A stretch of DNA of 57,576 bases from Deltaproteobacteria bacterium (GTDB lineage: Bacteria > Myxococcota_A > UBA796 > UBA9615), in NCBI GenBank assembly GCA_023954745.1, contig JAGSHC010000008.1, positions 1 through 57,576 on the forward strand, written 5' to 3'. The notes below the pieces were generated by a model. The model did not search any database and was not told the origin of the DNA. It saw only the letters and a list, made by a program, of their open reading frames with translations. A program made the translations under genes and the position numbers. Every line of letters starts with the position of its first letter. The stretch's first letter is position 1. Positions 50,429 through 57,576 of the stretch are shown in pieces.

Positions 50429-51630
50429 GCCGTCTCCTCTGGAGGCGCGGATGCGCCCTTTGTCCGCTTGCGCGGGTGCTGCTGCTTGTACCCACCGAGC
50501 TGCCCACACGCGGCAGCGATGTCGCCCCCCCGGTTGAGTCGCGTGACCGTGTGTATGCCGTAGCTCATGAGGGTCTCCTGGTAGGCCAGGATGTCCTTGT
50601 CGCGTGGGCGCCGGTACTCGGTGAAGGGGTTGTCGTTGTAGGGGATGAGGTTGACCTTGGCCTTCATGCCGCGCAGCAGCTTCGCGAGCCGGTGGGCGTC
50701 GGCCACGTCGTCGTTGATGTCCCGCAGCAAGATGTACTCGATGGTGATCATCTTGCGGGTGGGCAGGGGGAAGCGCTTCAGCGCCGCCACGAGCTGCTCG
50801 ATGTCGTACTTGTCGTTGATCGGCATGATCGCCGAGCGGTTCTCGTTGGTCGTGCCGTGCAGGGACACCGCGAGGTTGATGCGCGAGCGCTTGCCCAGCT
50901 CCTCGAGCTGAGGGATCAGGCCGATGGTCGACAGCGTGATCTTGCGATGGGAGAGCCCGAGACCATCGGACTCCTGGGCGGTCTCCATGCTCTCGATGAC
51001 GTTGTCCAGGTTGAGCAGCGGCTCCCCCATGCCCATGAGCACGATGTTGCTGATGCGGCGCTCGTCGGCGGCGTAGGTCTGGGCTTGCACGATCTGGCCG
51101 AGGATCTCGGACTTGTCGAGGTTGCGGGTGAAGCCGCCCTTGGCGGTCACGCAGAAGTCGCAGCCCATGGCGCAGCCGACCTGGCTGCTGATGCAGAGCG
51201 TGAGGCGCTTCACCTCGGGGATGAGCACCGACTCCACCTTGAGGCCGTCCCGCAGCTCCCACAGGAACTTGATGGTTCCGTCGGTGCTGCGATGCACTTC
51301 CGCCGGGGCCAGGCGAGAGATCTTCGCGATGGCCTTGAGCTTCGCCCGCACCGGCTTGCTCATGTCGGTCATGACGTCGAAGTCGGTCTCGAGCTTCCCG
51401 TAGATCCACTTGAAGAGCTGCTTGCCCCGGAAGGGCTTCTCCTCGAGCACATCCACCGCGAAGGTGCGCAGGTCCTCCATGGACATGCCCATGAGCTCGA
51501 CCCGGTCGTCCTTGGCGACGGCCTTGGGCACTTGCCCGATCTGCACCATGGCCCCTGCGGCGTAGTCTCCCTGAGCGGGGTCCGCCGGGGTGTCGAGGAG
51601 CTCGGTGTCGATGGCGGGATCGGTGCTCAT
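50425..51630 (-). CDS. rlmN: 23S rRNA (adenine2503-C2)/tRNA methyltransferase, radical SAM
   Basis: The 401-residue enzyme methylates A2503 of 23S rRNA and A37 of some tRNAs. It contains the radical SAM motif CAMGCDFC with the following GGFTRNLDKSEI, the GEPLLN loop, the INLAVSLHGTT segment and the second catalytic Cys in AAACGQLGG. The N-terminus has 50 extra residues of low complexity before the family domain. Start overlaps the DUF502 stop by four bases. It is coupled to mtnP, which is notable because the latter can recycle products of SAM use. Confidence 0.95.
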   Translation of the reverse strand: MSTDPAIDTELLDTPADPAQGDYAAGAMVQIGQVPKAVAKDDRVELMGMSMEDLRTFAVDVLEEKPFRGKQLFKWIYGKLETDFDVMTDMSKPVRAKLKAIAKISRLAPAEVHRSTDGTIKFLWELRDGLKVESVLIPEVKRLTLCISSQVGCAMGCDFCVTAKGGFTRNLDKSEILGQIVQAQTYAADERRISNIVLMGMGEPLLNLDNVIESMETAQESDGLGLSHRKITLSTIGLIPQLEELGKRSRINLAVSLHGTTNENRSAIMPINDKYDIEQLVAALKRFPLPTRKMITIEYILLRDINDDVADAHRLAKLLRGMKAKVNLIPYNDNPFTEYRRPRDKDILAYQETLMSYGIHTVTRLNRGGDIAAACGQLGGYKQQHPRKRTKGASAPPEETA

Positions 51631-52358
51631 TGGTCCGACGGGTAGGTGAGGGTGACGGGCTCGATGTCCTGGGTGACGGTCTTGGGGTCGACGCCGTGCA
51701 GTACGCCGCCGTCCTCGGGCATCACGATGCCGGAACTCATGATGGCCTTGAACGCCTCTTCGACGGTCATGTTGAGCACGATGAGTTCGTCCTCGGGAAT
51801 CATCATGAAGAAGCCCGATGTGGGGTTGGGCGTCGTAGGAACGAAGACGGAGATGAGGGTGCGACCCACCGCCGTCTCCACGCCGCTCCAGGCGCGTTCG
51901 GTCACGAAACCCAGGCAATAGCTGTGTCGCCGGGGGAACTCCACCAGAACCACCCGCTGAAAGCTCTGGGCGTCCGCGCTGAAGACCGACTTGAGCAACT
52001 GCTGGAACGCGAAGTAGAGCGTCCCAATGAGGGGGACCCGCCGCAGCAGCCCCTCGAGGAACGACACCAGCCGGCGCCCCACGAAGCCGCGAAAGAGCGT
52101 GCCCAGTGCGAGAAGCACGAGCAGCGTCACGACGAAGCCGAGCCCCGGGATGTCCTTGACCCACTGGGGGACGAGCGCCGTCGGCAGAGGACCGAGCACC
52201 CCCTCGACCTGCAGGATGATGCGCTCCACCACCCAGTAGACGATGTAGAGCGGGATCGCGACGACGATCCCCGAGATCAGGGAGTCGCGGATGAAGCGGC
52301 TCATCTGGCTCTGGAGCGACTTCGGCTCCGCCGCGGGCTGCGGGGCCTGCTCGCTCAT
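51627..52358 (-). CDS. DUF502 membrane protein
   Basis: The 243-residue protein starts MSEQAPQPAAEPKSLQSQMS, has two membrane helices (residues 27-48 and about 75-96) with a periplasmic or cytoplasmic loop between, and the conserved DUF502 part with RVPLIGTLYFAFQQLLKSVF and VFVPTTPNPTSGFFMMIPED. Function of the family is not established. It overlaps both neighbours (rng, rlmN) by four bases. Confidence 0.9.
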   Translation of the reverse strand: MSEQAPQPAAEPKSLQSQMSRFIRDSLISGIVVAIPLYIVYWVVERIILQVEGVLGPLPTALVPQWVKDIPGLGFVVTLLVLLALGTLFRGFVGRRLVSFLEGLLRRVPLIGTLYFAFQQLLKSVFSADAQSFQRVVLVEFPRRHSYCLGFVTERAWSGVETAVGRTLISVFVPTTPNPTSGFFMMIPEDELIVLNMTVEEAFKAIMSSGIVMPEDGGVLHGVDPKTVTQDIEPVTLTYPSDQ

Positions 52359-53902
52359 GGACCGCCCGTCCACGAGACCGACCAGCGGTCGTCGAGGTCC
52401 CGGCTCGGCTCCAGGCGAATCCGGGCTCCCAGGCGCAACTCGAGGGCGCCGATGGCGTCCTTCTCGTTCGCGCCGATCCAGCCGATGACCTGCGGCGAGC
52501 ACTTCACGACCAGGTCGCCGTGGGGCGTCGCGCCCCGGACCACGCCAATGGCGCGCAGCACGTCGTAGGCCAGCACGTCGGGCGCCCGAAGCTTGCCCTC
52601 ACCCGAGCAGGTGGGGCACGGGACGGTCATCTGGCGGCCGAGATCGTCCCGCACGCGGTGGCGGGTCATCTGCGAGAGTCCGAACTCGCTGATGGGCAGG
52701 ACCGAGCAGCGGGCCTTGTCCCCCGAGATCGCGTCGAGCAGCGCAGTGTCCACCTGGTTGCGGTGGTCCGCCTCGGTCATGTCGATGAAGTCGATGACGA
52801 TGAGGCCGCCGATGTCCCGGAGGCGGAGCTGCTCGGGAATGGCCTTCGCGGCCTGGAGGTTCACCTCGAGGATCGTGTCCTCGAGCGACTGCTTGCCCAC
52901 GTAGCGACCGGTGTTCACGTCGATGGCGGTGAGGGCCTCGGTGTGGTCGATGACCAGGTACGCACCGGACGGCAGGGCCACCTTGCGCGAGAGGGCGCGG
53001 CCCAGTCCCTTGTCCACGCCAGCGGCGGCAAAGAGGGGCTTGTCGTCGGTCCAGAGCTCCACTCGGTCGGCGAACCGCGGGAGAAAGCGTGCGGCGAACG
53101 CCGCGACACGTCCGTGCTCCTCGGGATCATCGACCACGACCCGCTTCAGGTCCTCGTTCATGAGATCCCGCACCGAGCGAAGCGAGAGGTCCAGATCCGA
53201 GTGCAAGCAGCTCGGGGCGGACCCTGCGGCCCCGCGCTCCTGCACCAGAGCGTGGAGTTCCCGCAGATACTCGACATCCTCGCGCAGCTCCTCGTCGCTA
53301 CGCCCCTGGCATGCGGTGCGGGCGATGAAGCCCTCACCGGGCTCCCGCAGGGCCTCGACCACCTCGCGAAGTCGCGTGCGCTCTTCGGGATCATCGATGC
53401 GACGGGACACGCCGATGTGGTCGGCGCTGGGCATGTACACGAGGAAGCGGCCCGGCAGCGTCACCTGACGGGTGATCCGCGCCCCCTTGGTCCGCATGGA
53501 GTCCTTGGTCACCTGGACCAGGACGGTCTCACCCTGCTGCACGACGTCCTGGATCCGAATGGACCGCTGGATCTTCTCGCGCACGGAGATGGGGCTGGGG
53601 GCGTCGACCGTGCTGTCGCCGTGGTCCTCGGTCTCGCCCTCCTCGGGCTCCGCGAGGATCGCCGCCCGCTGTTCCTGGGTGACCGCGTCACCGACGTAGA
53701 GGAAAGCAGCCCGCTCCAGCCCAATGTCCACGAACGCTGCCTGCATGCCCGGCAGGACGCGCAACACCCGCCCCAGATACACGTTGCCCACCACCCCGCG
53801 CTCGGACTCACGCTCCAGTTGGAACGCCGCGAGCGCGCCGTCGCGACGCAGCGCCATGCGGCGCTCTCCGAAGGTGCGGGAGAGGAGAAGGGCGTTGTCC
53901 AA
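52355..53902 (-). CDS. rng: Ribonuclease E/G family protein
   Basis: The 515-residue endoribonuclease has the S1-like RNA-binding domain (GNVYLGRVLRVLPGMQAAFV), the RNase E/G central domain with YLVIDHTEALTAIDVNTGRY and IGGLIVIDFIDM (catalytic Asp residues of DNase I-like subdomain) and the Zn-link Cys pair CPTCSG. The length suits RNase G, with no long RNase E C-terminal tail. The protein processes rRNA and degrades mRNA. Its gene begins six bases after the radical SAM gene, as in many bacteria. Confidence 0.94.
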   Translation of the reverse strand: MDNALLLSRTFGERRMALRRDGALAAFQLERESERGVVGNVYLGRVLRVLPGMQAAFVDIGLERAAFLYVGDAVTQEQRAAILAEPEEGETEDHGDSTVDAPSPISVREKIQRSIRIQDVVQQGETVLVQVTKDSMRTKGARITRQVTLPGRFLVYMPSADHIGVSRRIDDPEERTRLREVVEALREPGEGFIARTACQGRSDEELREDVEYLRELHALVQERGAAGSAPSCLHSDLDLSLRSVRDLMNEDLKRVVVDDPEEHGRVAAFAARFLPRFADRVELWTDDKPLFAAAGVDKGLGRALSRKVALPSGAYLVIDHTEALTAIDVNTGRYVGKQSLEDTILEVNLQAAKAIPEQLRLRDIGGLIVIDFIDMTEADHRNQVDTALLDAISGDKARCSVLPISEFGLSQMTRHRVRDDLGRQMTVPCPTCSGEGKLRAPDVLAYDVLRAIGVVRGATPHGDLVVKCSPQVIGWIGANEKDAIGALELRLGARIRLEPSRDLDDRWSVSWTGGP

Positions 53903-53908
53903 GATGGC

Positions 53909-56770
53909 TCAGGCGGGGGCGCCTGCCTCCAGTCGATCAGGAGTGGGGGATGGCGGTGGCACCTCGGTCATCGTGGCGCTCGCGCGGGCGACAGACCACC
54001 CCGGGAGCAGGGCAGCCGGTCCTTCACCGAAGATGCCACGGAGCACGTCCCGGATGCGTGCACCCGTCCCCCGCGCGAGAACTTCGATGAGACAGAGCCC
54101 GTCGTCGTGGGCCTCCAGGGAGAGGACCGCAGTGGTGAGGTCGACCTCCCGGGTCTTGCCCTTCTTCTCGACGGTGATGACGGTGTCCTCGCCGCGCAGG
54201 AAGGCAGCGATCCGCTCGGTGATCTCTTCGCGCTTGTCGTCGGGGCCGCGGACTTCGTAGACGAACGACGTCGTGCGCTCCTGCAGCGGCGGCGTCGCCC
54301 AGGGGATCTCCTCGGCCTCGAAGATGGGCAGCTCCTTGGGCATTGCCTCCCGGAGCAGGCGCTCGAACTTGGGGACGTCCAAGGGCCGACGGAACTCGAT
54401 CTCCACGTACTCGGCCACCGACGCCATGGACGTCGGGAGCGGCGCGCTGAACATGATCCGCTGCTGAGGGTGGAACCCGCGCGTCCACAACACCGGCGCT
54501 TCGACCCGGCGCAGCGCCCGGCGGAAGGCCTGCATGACCTCGAGGTGACCCAGGTGCACGAGGGCGCCCGCCTTGCCGTAGCGGACCTTCACCTTCATGC
54601 GCATCTCGACCGGCAGGCGCGTGTCACAGACCCCGTCGTAGTTGGTCAGGTGCTGGGGGCCAGCGTTGGCCGTGGGGGTGCGTATGTCTGCCTTCCACGC
54701 CTCGGCGTTCATTCGGGCGTAGCGCGCCCCCGCGGAGCCGGGAGCCATGCCCTGGGGCGGCACGGCGTCGACCACGTTGTTGGCCTTCTTCGCCGGTGGG
54801 CGCGGCATGGCCACGAACTGCGGGTCCTCCTGCTTACGGCCAGGCAGGTAGGGCTTGCGCGTGCGGTGCAGCGGCTTGATGTCCGGGGCGTCCTTGTCGA
54901 ACACGCGGTTGTGCACCGTGGTGTGGTCGCAGACGCCGCAGTCGTAGCAGGGCTCGCTCGTGCAGTCGGGCACGAAGCCGGCCTCGAGGGCGTCCATCCA
55001 GTCGTCCCACAGCCACTCGGGCTTCATCCCGATGTCGATGTGGTGCCAGGGGAAGACCTCCGTGACGTCACGGCGGCGCTGGTTGATGTGCGCAGGGTCG
55101 AAGCCCGTCTCGGAGAAGGCGCGGGCCCAGGCCTCCTCGTCCAGGTGCTCCTGCCAGCCGTCGAGGCGGCAGCCCAGCTCGTAGGCGCGCAACAGCGCCT
55201 CGCCCGAGCGGCGGTCACCCCGGGAGAAGATCCCCTCCATCACCGTGCTGCGATCGTTGTGGTACCGGAAGCCGATCTTGCTGCGACGCAGGCCGTCCTT
55301 GAGATAGCGCTGCTTCTCGCGGATCTGCTCCAGCTCGATCTGTCGCGCCCACTGGAACGGCGTGTGCGACTTCGGAACGAACGACGACACCGAGACCGTG
55401 ATGTTGGGGTTGCTCCGGTGCTGCTTGGCCTTGCCGCGGCACCGCCCGGCGAGGTGCACCATCGCTTCGAGGTCGGCGAGCTGCTCCGTGGGCAGGCCGA
55501 GCATGAAGTAGAGCTTGAGGCTATTGAACCCTCGGGCGTAGACCTCGCCCACCATGTCGATGAGCACGTCCTCATCGATGACCTTGTTGATCACGGCGCG
55601 GAGCCGATCCGACGCGGCCTCCGGGGCCACGGTGAAGCTCGTCTTCCGCACGCGGGAGACCTGCTTCATGATTCCAGGCGTCAGGGTCTCCAGCCGCATG
55701 GATGGCAGCGAGATCGCGGCGCGCTTGTCCTCGTGCTCGTCCATGAGCGTCGAGAGCAGCGGCTCCATGCAGTTGTAGTCGCCGGCCGACAGGGAGAGGA
55801 GCGAGTACTCCTCCCAGCCCGTGGCCTTGAGCCCTCCGCGCACCAGCTCGCGCACCCGCTCGGGGCTGCGCTGGCGCTCGGGCCGATAGATGTAGCCGGC
55901 CTGGCAGAACCGGCAGCCCCGCATGCAGCCACGCTGAATCTCGACGCCGACGCGGTCGTGCACGACGTCCATGAAGGGCACTGGCGTCTTGGTGACGTAG
56001 GGGGCCGCGTCGAGGTCGGTGACGATGGCCTTGCGCACGCGCTCGGGCAGGCCTGGGGCCGGCACCACCGCCGCCACGGTGCCGTCGGAGTTGTAGTAGG
56101 GCGTGTAGAGGCTCGGCACGTAGACGCCGGGGATCTCCGTCAGCGACCACAGCAAGTCCTGCCGCGACTTGCCGCTCGCCTTCCAGGCCCGCTGGGCCTC
56201 GACCACCGCGGTGATGGTCTCCTCCCCGTCGCCGAGGCAGACCGCGTCGATGAACATGGCCATGGGCTCGGGGTTGAAGGCGCAAGGGCCCCCCGCGATG
56301 ACCAGCGGGTGCTCGCGGCGGCGGTCCTCGGACTTGAGCGGGATGCCGCCCAGGTCGAGGACTTGGAGCACGTTGGTGTAGGACAGCTCGTACTGGAGCG
56401 TGAAGCCGAGGACGTCGAGTCGGTTCAGCGGGACCCGGTTCTCCAACGTGCGCAAGGTGGCGCCGCGGCTGCGCACGGCCTGCTCGAAGTCGGGGGCCAC
56501 GGCGTAGACGCGCTCCGCAGCGGTCTTCGGGTCGCTGTTGAGGACCGAGTAGAGGATCTTGAGCCCGATGTGGCTCATCCCGATCTCGTACAGGTCGGGG
56601 TAGCAGAGGCCCACGATGGACTCGACGGTGTCGAGGTCCTTCTTGGTCTGCCCGACCTCCCCACCGAGATAGCGGGATGGCTTCTTCACCTGGGAGAGGA
56701 CGGCTGCCTCGAGGAGGTCGTCCTGGTCAAAAGCGCGGGACGAAGGCACGAAGCCTGGGGGGGTGGCCAC
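53909..56770 (-). CDS. Radical SAM protein (TIGR03960 type) with C-terminal DUF2344 domain
   Basis: The 953-residue protein starts at a GTG at 56770 behind AAAGGGGG. An N-terminal B12-binding-like region (LCYPDLYEIGMSHIGLKILY, EHPLVIAGGPCAFNPEPMAM) precedes the radical SAM core with CMRGCRFCQAGY (CxxxCxxC), FMLGLPTEQ and further family motifs. The C-terminal 250 residues correspond to DUF2344 (KVKVRYGKAGALVHLGHLEV, RGFHPQQRIMFSAPLP), often a separate protein (TIGR03936) but frequently fused as here. It is widely found next to rng and ribosomal-protein genes and is thought to modify RNA or protein; the reaction is unknown. Confidence 0.9.
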   Translation of the reverse strand: MATPPGFVPSSRAFDQDDLLEAAVLSQVKKPSRYLGGEVGQTKKDLDTVESIVGLCYPDLYEIGMSHIGLKILYSVLNSDPKTAAERVYAVAPDFEQAVRSRGATLRTLENRVPLNRLDVLGFTLQYELSYTNVLQVLDLGGIPLKSEDRRREHPLVIAGGPCAFNPEPMAMFIDAVCLGDGEETITAVVEAQRAWKASGKSRQDLLWSLTEIPGVYVPSLYTPYYNSDGTVAAVVPAPGLPERVRKAIVTDLDAAPYVTKTPVPFMDVVHDRVGVEIQRGCMRGCRFCQAGYIYRPERQRSPERVRELVRGGLKATGWEEYSLLSLSAGDYNCMEPLLSTLMDEHEDKRAAISLPSMRLETLTPGIMKQVSRVRKTSFTVAPEAASDRLRAVINKVIDEDVLIDMVGEVYARGFNSLKLYFMLGLPTEQLADLEAMVHLAGRCRGKAKQHRSNPNITVSVSSFVPKSHTPFQWARQIELEQIREKQRYLKDGLRRSKIGFRYHNDRSTVMEGIFSRGDRRSGEALLRAYELGCRLDGWQEHLDEEAWARAFSETGFDPAHINQRRRDVTEVFPWHHIDIGMKPEWLWDDWMDALEAGFVPDCTSEPCYDCGVCDHTTVHNRVFDKDAPDIKPLHRTRKPYLPGRKQEDPQFVAMPRPPAKKANNVVDAVPPQGMAPGSAGARYARMNAEAWKADIRTPTANAGPQHLTNYDGVCDTRLPVEMRMKVKVRYGKAGALVHLGHLEVMQAFRRALRRVEAPVLWTRGFHPQQRIMFSAPLPTSMASVAEYVEIEFRRPLDVPKFERLLREAMPKELPIFEAEEIPWATPPLQERTTSFVYEVRGPDDKREEITERIAAFLRGEDTVITVEKKGKTREVDLTTAVLSLEAHDDGLCLIEVLARGTGARIRDVLRGIFGEGPAALLPGWSVARASATMTEVPPPSPTPDRLEAGAPA

Positions 56771-56923
56771 GGAGGCCCCCTTTCGGGTGACTGGTTGCGC
56801 CGAGGAGTTCGTCCCCGGATGTCCGACCGCCGCGCCAATCGCAATCGAGCCCTCGTGGTCAACACAGGGGATCAGACGGTCGTAGCTGCCCTTCGCGCGC
56901 GATGCGGGCTCTGGGCGGCGAGC

Positions 56924-56952
56924 AAAGTACGGACGAGGGTGGGGGGCGTCAA
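56924..56952 (-). promoter_or_regulatory. Probable promoter of the radical SAM-rng-DUF502-rlmN-mtnP operon
   Basis: TTGACG (-35, 56947-56952) and TACTTT (-10, 56924-56929) with a 17-base spacer lie about 150 bases before the GTG on the minus strand. The -35 box is identical to that of rpmI; the -10 is weaker. Confidence 0.5.
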
Positions 56953-57030
56953 GGAATGCCGGCAATGGTGGCGGGTCTCCCCGGTAGGTCCCTTCGCTGC
57001 CTCACAAGTACACTTCCCCCTGGGAGAGCC

Positions 57031-57576
57031 ATGCACAGCAAGGACCTGAGCCACCAAGAGACCGACTTCGCCCATGCCCTCGTGACCCTCGTACACGCGG
57101 ACGGCTCCGTCCAGCCCGAGGAGGAGGCGGCGATGGCACGGCTCCTCGACGGCCTGGACCTCGAGAGCTGCGCCCCTCGATACCGAGACGCGTTCTCCTC
57201 CCTCTCCAGAGAGGAAGCGGAGCTGGCGTACGAGGAGTTCATCCTGGTGGCCGCGTGCGATGGCGAGGTGACGGGAAACGAAGAGGCGTGTCTGGCGCGC
57301 ATCTCGGCGAGTCTGAAGCTGAGCGACGGGGAGGCGCTGAAGCTCCGGGCCGAGGCCGACCACCTGGCCAAGGTGGTCGGGGCCGGCGGCCTCGCGGGCG
57401 TGACTACCCACGGGCGAGGTGAGCTCATCGGAGAGTTGGTCGAGACCGCCCTCCCCGCGGACGAACCCCACGGCGTCGTGGGCGAAATCCTCGACGCCCT
57501 CTCTCCCAACTCCCTCGCCGTCGGCCTGGCTCAGGACCTGACGAAGAACGCGGCGACGGGCGCGGTCGTCGCCGGA
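57031..57576 (+). CDS. TerB-like protein (partial at right edge)
   Basis: The frame starts MHSKDLSHQETDFAHALVTL behind GGGAGAG and runs off the edge (182 codons visible). Residues 8-120 resemble the TerB/DjlA-type all-helical domain, with acidic patches HADGSVQPEEEAAM and AACDGEVTGNEEACLARIS in the positions of its two repeated halves. Downstream a Gly-rich part leads to LIGELVETALPADEP and GEILDALSPNSLAVG, which may be the beginning of a membrane-associated region. TerB domains bind metal ions and join tellurite-resistance and stress modules. It diverges from the radical SAM operon by 260 bases. Confidence 0.7.
   Translation, partial: MHSKDLSHQETDFAHALVTLVHADGSVQPEEEAAMARLLDGLDLESCAPRYRDAFSSLSREEAELAYEEFILVAACDGEVTGNEEACLARISASLKLSDGEALKLRAEADHLAKVVGAGGLAGVTTHGRGELIGELVETALPADEPHGVVGEILDALSPNSLAVGLAQDLTKNAATGAVVAG

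Noticed and set aside
52520-57049. 1509-codon plus-strand open frame
   Set aside because: Antisense to rng and the radical SAM gene, both with intact motifs. The long frame is an effect of high third-position GC, and composition (Gly/His/Leu/Arg/Val) is typical of shadows.

Overview
The window comes from a GC-rich Gram-negative bacterium. Gene content and order (rpmI-rplT-pheS-pheT-ihfA-merR, a Tgl/PilF-like pilotin, a bacterial Ser/Thr kinase, MopE-type Asp-rich repeats, many lipoproteins with TPR or transthyretin-like folds) suggest a Myxococcota/Deltaproteobacteria-grade organism. No rRNA gene is present, so this placement is inference. Nearly all genes lie on the minus strand in long, tightly coupled runs, and high third-position GC creates very long antisense shadow frames that are not genes.

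Left part (1-26.2 kb, accessory). At the left edge a PAAR-like spike protein with a long coiled-coil tail overlaps a second coiled-coil protein that runs off the window. Next come two unrecognised or TPR-type genes, then an envelope operon (5.2-11.7 kb) of two TPR proteins with barrel-like C-termini and an Asp-repeat lipoprotein. A complete dipeptide/oligopeptide ABC importer with a TolB-like propeller protein follows (11.9-18.9 kb). From 18.9 to 26.2 kb there is a TPR-like lipoprotein, a single-pass acidic/EP-rich membrane protein, two paralogous transthyretin-like lipoproteins, an AAA+ ATPase of the eCIS (Afp15/Pvc15) type and a DUF4255 (Afp16/Pvc16) protein. The last two are signature components of extracellular contractile injection systems. 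With the PAAR-like protein they suggest a contractile-injection locus whose sheath, tube and baseplate genes lie outside the window.

Middle part (26.3-37.4 kb, core). A tRNA-Pro(GGG) gene separates the accessory block from the translation cluster rpmI-rplT-pheS-pheT-(lipoprotein)-ihfA-merR, which has a near-consensus promoter ahead of rpmI but no infC or thrS. A TPR-type gene, a tRNA-Val(GAC) gene, a polytopic membrane protein and a small zinc-ribbon membrane protein follow.

Right part (37.3-57.6 kb, mostly housekeeping). One minus-strand run holds a pilotin-like gene, mgtE, an unusual in-frame recO-lipoprotein fusion, a secreted protein, arginase, a TlpA-like thioredoxin, an epimerase, an AI-2E/PerM family protein and lipB. 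A TetR gene and a Ser/Thr kinase gene diverge at 47.7 kb. A second run, radical SAM(TIGR03960/DUF2344 type)-rng-DUF502-rlmN-mtnP, is joined by four-base overlaps. A truncated TerB-like gene closes the window.
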